Shown piece after piece: positions 1 to 9,958 of a stretch of 64,000 nucleotides of DNA. The DNA is from Agelaius tricolor (lineage: Eukaryota > Chordata > Aves > Passeriformes > Icteridae), in contig JALJCS010000036.1 in the NCBI GenBank assembly GCA_023055355.1, forward strand, positions 1,367,501 to 1,431,500. The letters run 5' to 3'. The notes under the pieces are model-generated. The model worked only from the letters and a program-made list of their open reading frames with translations. It was not told the origin of the DNA and did no database searches. A program made the position numbers and the translations under genes. Position 1 is the stretch's first letter, and each line of letters opens with the position of its first letter.

Positions 1-4
1 CCAC

Positions 5-126
5 CTCTCGGATCTCCTGCCCGGCGCCCGTGTAGGACTGCAGCTCGGCCAGGATGGTCTGTGCCTCCTCCAGCACGGCGTTCACCTGGTTCCACACCGC
101 CGTCTCGGCCTCCGTGGGCTGCGCAT
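5..126 (-). CDS. CYRI/FAM49-family protein, second coding exon (gene partial at left edge)
   Basis: Read on the minus strand, this exon encodes about 41 residues beginning [18 protein letters not shown] and ending near [11 protein letters not shown]. This is the conserved segment after the N-terminal start exon of CYRIA/CYRIB (FAM49A/B), proteins that bind active Rac1 and restrain the Scar/WAVE actin machinery at the plasma membrane. The acceptor is clear, with CCCTGCAG just upstream of position 126. The first codon is completed by the single A left by either start exon, giving Asn. The downstream end is less certain: the family match stops at Glu, and GTGG follows at positions 4-1, so the donor is probably there, but the exon could run past the edge. 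The residues are a mixture of CYRIA and CYRIB states, so this looks like a third paralog (annotated in some vertebrates as FAM49C or CYRIB-like). No symbol is assigned. Confidence 0.85.
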
Positions 127-606
127 CTGCAGGGCAGCGCCCCGGGGAGAGAAACCCGGAGGGCTCTGAGCGGGGCCCGGGGAGGACAGAGCCAGAGCGG
201 GGTGCCAGCACCCCCGGCCGCGGCTCCCCCGCCGGCCCGCAGCCCTTCCTGGCCGGATTTGCCCCTGCTCCGTTCTCCTTGCCCCAGCTCAAGTCAAGCC
301 GTGGAGCGGGGGGCGGCTGGGGGTGAGTCCTGGCTGCCCTGTGCCCGCGGTGCTGCTCACCACGAGGGATCCCCTCGGCCCCAAGGGGCTGCAAAGAGCC
401 CCGGAGGGAGAGGTGAGGAGCGACAGCCCCCGGCCACGGGCCTGGCCCCCCTCCCCGGGGACACCCCCGGATGGCAAAGGTGGGGGAGGACGTCTGGGAT
501 GGGCGCGATGCGATGGGCGACCGGGGACAAAGAACTCAAAATGGTGTGGATGTGGAACTCAGGATTAAGTACGGAACGAAAACGGAAAATAAAAATCCCA
601 TCTCAC

Positions 607-686
607 TTTCAAAGTCAAGGAAAAAATTAGGGCCTTGGTCAAGTTCGTTATAAGTCAACACTTTTAGAAGGTTCCCCATGTGAAAC
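607..686 (-). CDS. CYRI-like gene, alternative start exon A (CYRIB-type N-terminus)
   Basis: The ATG is at 679-677 and the exon encodes 24 residues, MGNLLKVLTYNELDQGPNFF followed by LDFE. It then has one extra A and a GTGAGA donor at 606. A strong polypyrimidine tract ending TTGCAG lies just upstream (687-693), so this is an internal exon spliced from a noncoding first exon. The only 5' UTR in the exon is seven bases. MGNLL carries Gly2, which in this family is the N-myristoylation site for membrane attachment. The sequence is closest to the common CYRIB N-terminus. It ends in the same phase as start exon B at 2038-2118, so the two are interchangeable before the exon at 5-126. Confidence 0.85.
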
Positions 687-2037
687 CTGCAAGAGAAGAA
701 ACAAGAGGAAAAAAGCATGATGGTGAGGTGGAGCCCGGGGAAGAGGTGCTGGGCTGGGGGCGGCGGCGGCGGCCGGAGCCCCGTCCTCCCCCCGCTGCTC
801 CCCGGGGGCTCCGGGGGTGACCCCGCAGCCGCTCCCGGCCCCGGGTGCAGCCTCTTCCCCCCCGATGGTGATGAGCGCTGGCGGATGGGTGATGGAGAGG
901 GAGGAGCGAAGGGAGGAGAAGCCGCCGAGAAATCCCTGAAGTCCCTGGAGTTTGGCTACAGCCAAACCCCTACTCTAGCGCAGAGGGGTCCTGGGGAGAC
1001 CCCAGAACTGTGCCGGGGGGCTGTGGAGGGGGCTGGAGGCAGGAGAAGGTTGTGCTGCCTCAAAGGAGCCAGGAGGAGCAGGAAGGTTCCTCGCCGTGGG
1101 AGTGGGGAGCTGTGTGACCCCAGCCCTGGGTGTTTTGGGGGGTGCTGGAGTCAGAGGTGGTGCGGGGAGCTGTGCATCCGCTGGGGATGGAGCTGGGGCG
1201 GGCAATGCCACTGAACTCTTCTCACCCTCCTCAATCCTGCTCTGAGCTGTGCCCTGGGAGGAATTGCAGGAGCCAGGGGAGCCCTGGGGCTGTGCCTGGC
1301 CTGGCATCCTGCCCCCGCAGTGCCCAGCCTGGGAGGCCCAGGGCTGTCCTTTCCTGGCCCTCAGCCCCGATCCACGGGAAGCTGAGGCAGGTCCCTGCTC
1401 CCCTTCCCTCGGTGCAGGCTGCAGCCGCCGCACTGACCTTCCCAGCAGTGCAGGTGGCACGGATCACTCCCTCCCCCTGGATCACTCCCTCCCCCTGGAT
1501 CACTCCCTCCCCCTGGATCACTCCCTCCCCCTGGATCACTCCCTCCTCCTGGATCACTCCCTCCTCCTGGATCACTCCCTCCCCCTGGATCACTCCCTCC
1601 TCCTGGATCATTCCCTCCTCCTGGATCACTCCCTCCTCCTGGATCACTCCCTCCTCCTGGATCACTCCCTCCCCCTGGATCATTCCCTCCTCCTGGATCA
1701 TTCCCTCCCCCTGGATCATTCCCTCCCCCTGGATCACTCTCTCCTCCTTTCCCAGCCCGCAGGCTGTCCCTGTCCTGGCACAGTCAGGGACATCAGCTAA
1801 CAGCACTGGGTGTGTGCCTGCTGCATCCTGCATCCCACCACTCTGCCAGGACATCTGCCCCACTCTGAGGAATGGAGTCCCGGAACCCTGCCCCGTTTTG
1901 GAGACTTTTTCAGGGCCCCAAAGCACCTGGGGACATGGGGCTGCTTGGGGACACTGTGGCTGTCCCCTTCCTCTGGACAGCAGCTGCGGTGGCAGCCCTG
2001 GCGCCCTCCCCATGCCCACCCTGCTCATGGGACTTAC
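687..2037 (-). other. Intron between the two start exons of the CYRI-like gene
   Basis: No coding exon is recognised here. Part of the region is an 18-bp minisatellite (1461-1748). The rest is GC-rich unique sequence without a family match that I can recognise. Confidence 0.7.
1461..1748. repeat. 18-bp minisatellite, 16 units
   Basis: The unit is GGATCACTCCCTCCCCCT, with variants CCT/CCC and CACT/CATT. The array is 288 bp, exactly sixteen 18-bp units. Because 18 is divisible by three, it stays open in several frames on both strands and makes false hexapeptide-repeat reading frames. It lies in an intron of the CYRI-like gene. Confidence 0.95.
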
Positions 2038-2118
2038 TTTCAAAATCCAGGAAAAAATGAGGACAGTTTTCTAAATCTTTGCCCAATACCTTTATCAGGT
2101 TGCCCATGGCCAGCAGAC
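2038..2118 (-). CDS. CYRI-like gene, alternative start exon B (CYRIA-type N-terminus)
   Basis: The ATG is at 2107-2105 and encodes MGNLIKVLGKDLENCPHFFL followed by DFE (23 residues). One extra A follows, then a consensus GTAAGT donor at 2037. The acceptor is a pyrimidine-rich tract ending GCTCAG just above 2118. The core resembles the CYRIA N-terminus and also the alternative MGNLIKVL start described for CYRIB. Gly2 is kept for myristoylation. The exon ends in the same phase as start exon A, so each isoform would use one of the two. Joining both would place an ATG-containing block inside the protein and probably break the frame. Confidence 0.82.
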
Positions 2119-2159
2119 CTGAGCGAGAGAAACAGAACAGAGTGGAACAGCACCGGTGC

Positions 2160-2290
2160 CACCAGCTGAACACCCCAGCACCCCTGAGCCCCCAGGGGAC
2201 ACCAGCTGGACACCCCAGCACCCCCGAGCCCCCAAGGGCCACCACCATGACACCCCTGAGTCCCCAGGGGCCACCACCACAGCACCTCCC
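2160..2290. repeat. Imperfect tandem repeat, about 42-bp unit, close to three copies
   Basis: Repeated blocks of the form CACCAGCTG-ACACCCCAGCACCCC(T/C)GAGCCCCCA follow one another just upstream (in gene sense) of start exon B. They are degenerate and noncoding. Confidence 0.6.
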
Positions 2291-4479
2291 TGTGCCCACC
2301 CCAATTCCTCCTGGCTGGGCACACAGCCGTGAGCATTCCCTGGAATGTGACAGCTCTCCCAGCACCTCTGACAGCTCCAGAGGTGGGAAGGGAAGAGGGG
2401 CGAGGGCCTTGTGATCCTGGGGCAGCCCTGGCCAGGCTGCCACCCCTGAGACACCCCAGTTCCCCAGACCTGGCATCCCCAAGGGATGGGGGGCTGCCCC
2501 ATGGTGTCATGGCATTCCCCTGGGTTATGGGGCTGGGCATCCCCCACGGACAGGGGAAGACCCCAATGGGAATTGTGCCCCACAGACCCTGTTTGGGGCT
2601 CTGCTGCCCGTGCCAGAGCATCTCACCCACCCCACAGCCCTGCCCTCGGGTCCTTACCTCAGTGCCTGGTGTGGCAGTGGTGGCTACGGCAGGAGCAGGG
2701 GCTGTGCCACCCGCCCGGGTCACTTCATGGGCCAGCAAGGACCTGTGGGCAGGAGGGCAGGAGGGTCAGGGCACCCCCTGGGCACCTCCCTGTCCTGGGG
2801 ACCCATGGGTGGGTGACCAGGAGGGGAAGCACAGCGGGACACTGGATGTCCCCTCCATCTCCTGCTGCCACCAGCCTTCACCTTATTTCCCTTGGTTGTT
2901 TTTTACTGGCACCGGGAGCTCAGCAGGCATCGGGCTGAGCATCCCCTGTCCCTCATCACCCCTTGTGGGACCTGCCAGCAGCTCGGGGACAACCCCAGAG
3001 TGGAGCCATCTGTCCCCATCCTTCCTCGAAGAGGCCAAGATCCCCAGGGATGACTTTGCCAGCTCCAGTGCTTGGGTTTGCTCTTTCCTGAGCGCTGTGT
3101 GAAGATCCCTTTACGCTGCCGATGAGCCACAACCCAAATCCTGCAGGCAACGGGGCTCTCCCCCAATTCCCTGCACCCCACCTTTCCTACATGGATGGAG
3201 GGGGTCAGGATTGACCCCACGGTGTCAGCAGGCACCAGGACGCAGCCACGGGACTCAGCAGGTTGTAATTAAGCGCTGGGGTTTAATTAATGAGGCTGGG
3301 GAAGGGGAGAGGCAGAGCTGGAGCAGCAGGGGAGGGATGGGGTGGCCTCGTGCCTGGAATGGGGCTGTGTCCCCCCCAGCCCAGCACAGACCCTTGGCAT
3401 CAACAGTGATGGCTCTGCCTTCCTCCTCCTCCTCCTCCTCCCAGGCCCACTAAGTGCTGGCTTTGCACTGGGGCTGCACAAATCTGAACACAGCTGGATT
3501 TTGGGGTAACTGGGGTGCACCAAACACACCCAGAGCTGCTCTGGTGCAGTGACCCCGAGGCTCATCCTGCTGAGCACTGGGCTGTTTTTAAAGGGTGCTG
3601 GGGACGTCCCTGGGGTGCCAGGGGGGTCCCTGGGGTGAGAGATTGGCCCCTGGCCCTGGCACACAGGCTTTGACCGGCGTGCGGGCGTCCTCCTGCCTGT
3701 GCCACCGTTGTCCTTGACGGGCAGCTTGGGGCTGGGATTTGTCACTGCTGAACTCTGCCTGTGCCCAGGGAAGGGGCACGGGTGGGTCCCCGGTGTGAGG
3801 ACACCCCGGGGTGACCCCAGAGCCGTGGTGCAGGGGTTTGGTGCCAGGGGCTGGTTTGGGGATTGCTGCAGCCCCTGGGGCTGGGGTAAGGGGGGCTCCC
3901 CTTGGGGTTCAGCCCCTGTTTTACCCCTTTTCCTTGGTCCCAGGTGCTTAAACCCCCCAGTGACACTTGGCCCGGGGGGGCCACAGCACATCCCTCCCAG
4001 GGGGGCTGCGGGAGAGGGCGAGGGGCTCCCCCCAGTGCAGGCTGCTCACTGCTGAACTGGGGGAATTGCGCACCCCAAATCCGCTGGGAGAGTCACCCCC
4101 AAAACGGCAGCGCTCGCAGAGGAACGCGCTGCCACAGGAGGGCTGGGAACAGCCGGCTCCCTGTCCCCAGCCACACCCGAGGTGGCCCCGGCTCCTGTCC
4201 CTCCCTGCGGTGGCCTCGTTGCACCCCAGCCCCGCTCCAGACCCTGCCCCTGTTCCCGCAGCGCCGCCTCCCCCTGCTCCCCACGAGCACCCTGCCCCAC
4301 GGGGACCCACGGCGGTGTCACCTCCATGGAGACAACCCAGCCGGCGGGCTGAGCCCGCACTCCTGCTCCAGGCAGGACCAAATCCTGCATCCAGGAGCAT
4401 CCCTCCCCCGAGCCGGCAGTGCCCGGAGGGGCAGCGATGTCCCCGGGCTTAGGCCACCCCGTGTCACCGTTTTGGGGCT
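2291..4479 (-). other. First intron of the CYRI-like gene, no further gene seen
   Basis: GC-rich unique sequence with a short (TCC)n run near 3420-3442. I see no further exon or known mobile element. Confidence 0.6.
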
Positions 4480-5440
4480 GTGTCCCTTTGCAGCATCGCC
4501 CTGGGCACCGCAGCCTGGTGCAGCGCCGCAGCCCCGGCCGGGGGCTCCCTGCCCCTTCCCCTTGACCCGGCCCCGCTCCCCGCAGCCCCTCGCCCGCCCG
4601 GTGCCCACCGGGTGCCCCCCGCCGCCGCCGCGCCCCGCCGGCCGCTGCCCCCCGCCCATGGCCGCGCCGGCGCCGCCGCAGCCGCCGCAGGCTCGGGCGA
4701 GCGGTGCCCGAAGGATTTTCCATGGTGGGGGGGGGCACAGCTCATGCCGGGAATGGGGGTGCGGGGGCCAGATCCCACCCCAGGATCAACCGGGGCAGGG
4801 TGGAGCTGGGGGTCCCGGCGCGGTGCCCCCTCCCCGCTTCGGGCAGCTCCGTGTCCGGAGGGATGAGGGAGCCGAGCCCCCCTCGAGTGGGGCCGGGGGC
4901 TGCGGGGGCTCCCCCGTGCCCGGCTGCGGCTGCGGCTGAGCCGCGCATTTACCGCAGGGCCGCCTGCCGGGAGCCGAGCCGCAGCACCCACCGAGCGCCC
5001 GCACCCTCCGGGGACCCTGCAGCAGCCCCGGGTGGGGCGAACCCAGCCCGGCATCGCCCAGCCCGGCAGCGCCCAGCCCGGCAGCGCCCAGCCCCGCGGC
5101 GCCCAGCCCGGTATCGCCCAGCCCCGCGGCACCCAGCGCTCCATCCCCGCTCCCGGGGCTGCAAAGCGCGGAGAGGGGCGGCTCTCGGCGGGGTCCCCGG
5201 GGGACACCCCCCGCCCTGCCCTGTCCCCGGGCCTGCTGGCAGCCCTGTCCCCGCGCTCACCGTGGCCGTGGGAGCCCGCGGCGTGGGCAGGCGGTGGCGG
5301 CGGTCGGGAGTGCGCGGGTGCTGCGGGACGAGCCGCCCGCCGTGTGCGTGAGCCGCCCTGCGCCAGCTGCCGAATGCACCACAAAGACCACCATAGCCCC
5401 CCGGCCCCCCCACGCCACTGGTGACGGTGACGTCTCAAGT
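4480..5440 (-). promoter_or_regulatory. CpG island, probable promoter and noncoding first exon(s) of the CYRI-like gene
   Basis: CpG is very dense from about 4480 to 5380, with many CCGCCG and GGCGGG boxes. On the minus strand there are two plausible noncoding-exon donors: GTGAGC at 5260 (exon ending at 5261) and GTAAAT near 4950. A CRE-like TGACGTCT lies at 5428-5435. The start exons A and B both carry acceptors, so an upstream noncoding exon is required, and this is the only CpG island in the right place. The exact start site and exon limits are inferred. Confidence 0.5.
5042..5142. repeat. 15-bp GC-rich tandem repeat, about 6.7 units
   Basis: Units of CCCAGCCCGGCAGCG with variants GCATCG, GTATCG and CCGCGGCG follow one another inside the CpG island. 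Confidence 0.85.
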
Positions 5441-7860
5441 GTGAGCGAGACGGGGATGTTTAACCCCCTGCGTGCCGGCCGGCAGAGCGCTGCGGCCTGG
5501 CGAGGAGAGGGGTCTGCGTGCTGCTCGCTGGGTTTGGGGGATGCGGGGACATCGAGAGGGTCGCCCCACATCAGAGCCAGACCCAGCTCACGCAAGGGGG
5601 AGGGAAAATCCAAATATTCCTTTGCTCCTGCCCCAGCCTGTGGGTGGCGCCGCTTGGCCCGGTCCCCTCTCGGGGGAGGGGGACAAGCACCGACCCCACC
5701 TGGTGCCACCGCAGCGAGGACAAACCCGACCCCCGTGCCAGGACCCCTGTTTGGGGCAGGCAGCACCTTCTGTGCCTCACCAGCTCCCCCAGGACGGGGC
5801 AGAAAGGGTTTGGGGGGAAGAACCGGCACAGAGCTGTTCCCCCAGGGGTGACGAAGGAGGAAGGGAACCCCCAAATTGGGCTATTTCTGCTTTTCTACCC
5901 CAACTCCCCCCTTTTCCCAGGCCAGCGCTGGGCATGACAGTGGGGACATCAGGAGGCACCCCCAGTGTTAGGGTCACCCCGGGTCCAGCTTGCCCAGTGG
6001 CACCCAGAGCTGTCCCTCAGGGCCATGGGGTGGGTGACAACAGCTCCTCACTCCTTTACAGGCAATTTTGTGCTGGGGGGGGGGTCTCGGAGGGGCTGGC
6101 AGCGCCCCGAGCACCGGCAGCGTCACCGCTGGCTGAGGGACAGGAGCTGTCGGGAGTCTGGGGTAAGCAGCCGTGATTCCTGCTCCCCAAGCCCCCCGCG
6201 GTTCGTGGGGGGCTGCAGAGGCAGAGGGGGCTGCGGGGTCTCCCCCATCGGGCACAGCCCCCCGGGCCGTGCTGCTGCCGCCCGCAGCCGCTGGGGGAAG
6301 CTGCAGCCCTGTGCATTCCTCGGAGCCGCTGCATGGGGAGGTTTTGGAGGTTTTCAGGAACGGGCAGCGCCCCGACAGCTCCGCGCCCCGCGGGTGGGTG
6401 TTGGGGTGTTGGGGGATGCTGCTGCAGGAGTGGGGAGGGAAAAGCTGTGGCTGAGCCAGCGCTGCCCGCACAGCTGTGTCCCCTCCAGACACCCTGTTGT
6501 CCCCTCTGCAAACCCAGGGCCAATATCCTATTCGGACCCGGGCTCATGCAGGTTTTGGGGTGCCCCAGTTTGGGTGCTGGGCTCAGCTGGGTGCTCCAGT
6601 GGGTGCTCTGTCCGTGTGGTCAGCCCTCCACGACCCCCAGCACCACGGCTTGGGGTGTCAGGGCCCCAAAAGGGACATCCCAGGACCACACCGTCACCCT
6701 GATCCTCATCCCAAGGGCATCCCTGGGGCTCCCCTGCCTCTCCCAGCCCCTCCGGCTCCCCCTTCCCGTGGGCTGAGCCGGGCCGCTCTCAGCCCTGGCA
6801 GCCTGCGCTGCTTCAATTAAGCCCTCATTAATTTTTCAGTCCCCCGGAGCAGCCCGGGCACGGGCGGTTTGCAGAGCTGCTAATTGGTGTCTTCTCTACT
6901 CCACATCCCAGAACCGCCCGAAGGGCCGGGGGGGCTCATCCCTCCCCCGGCTCTCGGGGACGCTCACGGAGAGGCTTTGGGGCCACACGGAGCCCAGCAG
7001 AGGCTGTGGAGGTGACCCAAAATCCGTGGGGCAGAATCGCCTCATTCCAGGTGGGGTCCAGCCCTGGCCGGGGACATGGCACAAAGATGCCACGTCCAGC
7101 CCTGGGGGGGAGGAGGATGAAGCCCTTCAGCCCCACTGCTACAAAAAACCCCACAAATATTCGTGGTTTTTGTAACCCAGCCCTGTGTCACCTGCAGCTG
7201 GGGCATTTTCTGCTGCTTCCTGCAGCCTCCAGTGCAGAAAAGGTGGGTGCACCTGAGGGCAGCTGCCTTGGAGAAGGGCTGAGCACCCCATGGCACCCCA
7301 CAGCCCACTGGGGATGAGATGGATGGGATGGGATCCATGGGATGGGATGGGGTGGGATCCATAGGATGGGATGGGATGGGATGGGATGGGATGGGATGGG
7401 ATGGGATCCATAGGGTGAGATGGGATGGGGTGGGATGGGATGGGATCCATGGGGTGGGATGGGATGGGATGGGGTGGGTTGGGGTGGGGAACAGCCCTGG
7501 TGGCCAAAGACTTCATCCAGGCCCAGTGGGCAGCAGATGCAGAGGGGCAGCTTCGGACGGGCCCAGTGTCCCTGGGATCACAGCAGGACGCCAAGGTCAC
7601 CGGGAAAAGCGCTCGGCGATCTCCATGGAAACATTCCACGTTTGGTTCTGGAGATCAAAGTGGTTTTCTTGTCCCTGTCTCCTGTGTGCTTCAGCCGTGC
7701 CTGTGCCAAGCCATGAGCCCCTGGCGTGTCCCAGTGTCCCCAGGGCAGGCAGTGAGGGGGCGGCATCCCCGGGATCCCACTGCCCCCGGTCCCAGCATCC
7801 CGGCCCCATTTCCCCTCCCAGCATCCCAGTACCCCCCAGTATCCCACCTCGACCCCCACC
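5441..7860. other. Region between the divergent CYRI-like and HPCAL4 promoters
   Basis: GC-rich unique sequence without a recognised gene. It contains an (ATGGG)n tract at 7317-7480 and a short AT-rich stretch with TTAATTAA-like motifs near 6815-6835. Confidence 0.6.
7317..7480. repeat. (ATGGG)n pentanucleotide satellite with GGATCCATGG interruptions
   Basis: GGGAT pentamers run for about 160 bp, broken several times by GATCCAT(A/G)GG. The array sits about 450 bp upstream of the HPCAL4 CpG island. Confidence 0.95.
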
Positions 7861-8063
7861 CCCGGCCCCTCCCGCCTGATTGACAGCGCTCCCAGCCAAT
7901 GGACGAGCGTCGCCGCCGGGGGGGCGGGGGGCCCGCGGCTACAAGAGGGGCGGGAGCGGCGCGGGCAGAGCCGGCGGCTGGACCGCGGCCCCTCCGGTAC
8001 CGGCAGCGGCTCCGCGCCCCGCCCGGCCCCGCCGAGCCGCCGCCTGCCCGCGCCGCAGCACAG
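7861..8063 (+). promoter_or_regulatory. HPCAL4: HPCAL4 core promoter and noncoding first exon
   Basis: A CCAAT box at 7896-7900 is followed by GC boxes (GGGGCGGGG near 7921 and GGGGCGGG near 7947) and a weak TATA-like TACAAGA at 7940-7946. The 5' UTR exon should start around 7965-7975 and ends at a good donor, CAG/GTAAGG, after 8063. It would splice to the coding exon whose acceptor ends at 9950. The start site is inferred from element spacing. Confidence 0.6.
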
Positions 8064-9069
8064 GTAAGGGCTGGGGGCTGGAGCCGCACCCGCGGGGCCG
8101 GGACGCGGTTCAGCCGTCGGGGCAGGTGCCGGGAGATGCTCCCGGGAGCCGCTTCCAGCGGGGGTCGGGGCCGGTGGCCCGGAGCCGTCCCATGGTGCGG
8201 GTGGGGAGAGCATCCCCGAGCCCCCACCCAGCCCCGGGGCCCGTCCCTGCTCCCTGGGTGCCATCCAGGGGCGCTGCTGCAGGCTGGGGGGGACACCCGT
8301 AGTGCCTCCCCTCTGTCCGGTTTTGGGAGCAGCAGCTGCTGAACAATTGCTGCTTTGGGGTGAGCGTGTGGTTCCCTCCTGGGCGCTGTCCCCTGCCCTG
8401 GCATGGCTGGGCGCTGCTTGGAAAAGGGATTTGAGGGCTGTGGAGCTCAGGATGCTGCTCTGGAGTCCCAGCCACTGCATCCTCCATCCGTGGGAGGACT
8501 TGGATCATGGCAGATCTGCCCGTGTAGAGTGCCTGGCATGGTTTATGATCAATGCCAGCAATTTCGAGCCAGACCACAGTGCCAGGGGGGTTTGTGGAGC
8601 CGAGCTGGGGTCGCTGGGGAAGCCTCGTGCTCTGTGGGTGTCTGGACACTCCTGGGGCTGCCAGGGCTGGTTGGGCTCCGTGCTTCCACGGCAGACAGTG
8701 ACAGATGCTGGTGGGATGATGGGGCAGGAAGGAGCTGCTGCCTGTGGGACTTGCTGGGAGCACGAGGAACCCCACATCCCCCATCCCAGGGTCCCCCCGT
8801 GTGCCCCTGGCCAGCACAGCCAGCACAGCAAACCCCAGGGAGGACACGGCGCTTGGTTGGGCTCCAGGTGAACTTCTCCTCAACTTCATGGAGAGAGAAG
8901 CTCCAGGAGCTCCCGGAGAACCATCTGCTGCTCGGGCTGAGCGGCGCTGGCAGCCGGGGATGCGTGGGAGCGGGCACGGCGCGTATCGGAGCGGGCTCTG
9001 CTCACTGCCCACACAGCCAGGGCCTGCCAGGGCTCCCTGCTGCTGCTGCACACCACGGACCGGGGCTGC

Positions 9070-9392
9070 TTCCAAGGAAAAAGCCGTGGTAGAAGCCATG
9101 TTGTGGCAGTTTTGGGTTCCCCTTGGGATGCCTTTGGCAGCTGCAGGGTGCCTGGAGCTCTGGGCTTTGTGGTTTAAAAACCCTAACCCTAACCCTAGGC
9201 AGGAATAGCAGCCTTAGGCTAAGGCTGGTTCCAAGGAAAAGGCCATGGAGGCAGCCATGTTGTGGAAATTCTGTGTTCTCTTTGGGATGCCTTTGGCAGC
9301 TGGGGTGTGCCTGGAGCTCTGGGCCTTGTGGTTTCCAAACCCTAACCCCTGGTGTAACCCTAAACCCTAACCCTAGGTGTAACCCTAGCCTG
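9070..9392. repeat. 159-bp tandem duplication carrying interstitial telomere-type (CCCTAA)n
   Basis: Two copies of a unit starting TTCCAAGGAAAA (9070 and 9229) share long matched stretches such as GGGATGCCTTTGGCAGCTG. Each copy ends in telomeric repeats: AACCCTAACCCTAACCCTAG around 9179-9199, and a broken CCCTAA series around 9340-9390. It lies in the 5' UTR intron of HPCAL4. Confidence 0.88.
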
Positions 9393-9454
9393 AAGCAGTA
9401 AATGGAGCCTTACAGACCCCGTCTTCCCCAAGCAGGAGGATTGGCATCTCTCTG

Positions 9455-9640
9455 GCCAGTGGGATGCTGCACGGCCTGTGGTGCCAGGGACATTTTTATG
9501 TGCCCTACTAGCAGATTCTTTGTTGTCCCATCCTTGGAGAAGGGCTGGTCAGAGGTGTTCCTTGTCATGGCAGTGTGGCTGGAGCTAAATGAGGTCCTTT
9601 CCAACCCAAACCATTCTAGCATTCTGTGATTGTGCTCTGG
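9455..9640 (+). mobile_element. CR1 LINE 3' end, plus orientation
   Basis: The sequence GAGGTCCTTTCCAACCCAAA followed by CCATTCTAGCATTCTGTGATT is the typical avian CR1 tail. The preceding 130 bp resemble a diverged CR1 3' UTR. The 5' limit is approximate. Confidence 0.7.
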
Positions 9641-9958
9641 CAAAGGCAGTGGGAGGAGTTCTGAGTTTTCAGTTGCTTTTTGAGTGTTTTCTTTCAGCCC
9701 AAAATGAGCCCAGGGGATGGGGTGATGCTGATGGCTGCCCTGGTGGGCTGTCCCAAGGCCAGCTCCTGTACACCTCCAGGAGCAAAGGCCAAAGCCACAT
9801 CTCCATTGCAACAGCTGCTGTCCTTCATGGACACCCATCAGGCAGGTGGATCAGCTCCAGCAAGGAGAAGAGGGATGCAGGATCATCCAGGCTGGATGAG
9901 GGCCTGGGAGGAGCATCCCTCTCCAGCCTGGTGTGGATTTTCCTTTCCAGGGGCAGCC

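Noticed and set aside
1461..1748. Array of regular repeats considered as a CRISPR-like array
   Set aside because: The units are directly adjacent with no spacers, and the DNA is clearly vertebrate nuclear.
1130..2074. Long open frames on both strands with ITPSPW or DHSLPL hexapeptide repeats
   Set aside because: They arise from the 18-bp minisatellite, which cannot shift frame. They have no family match and lie in an intron.
4464..5438. Long minus-strand open frame in the CpG island
   Set aside because: It is built from CpG-island and 15-bp repeat sequence (GWALPGWALPGW). It fits a promoter and 5' UTR, not a coding exon.
9176..9392. True chromosome end
   Set aside because: CCCTAA runs are only two to three units, broken, and surrounded by gene sequence on both sides. 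They are interstitial.
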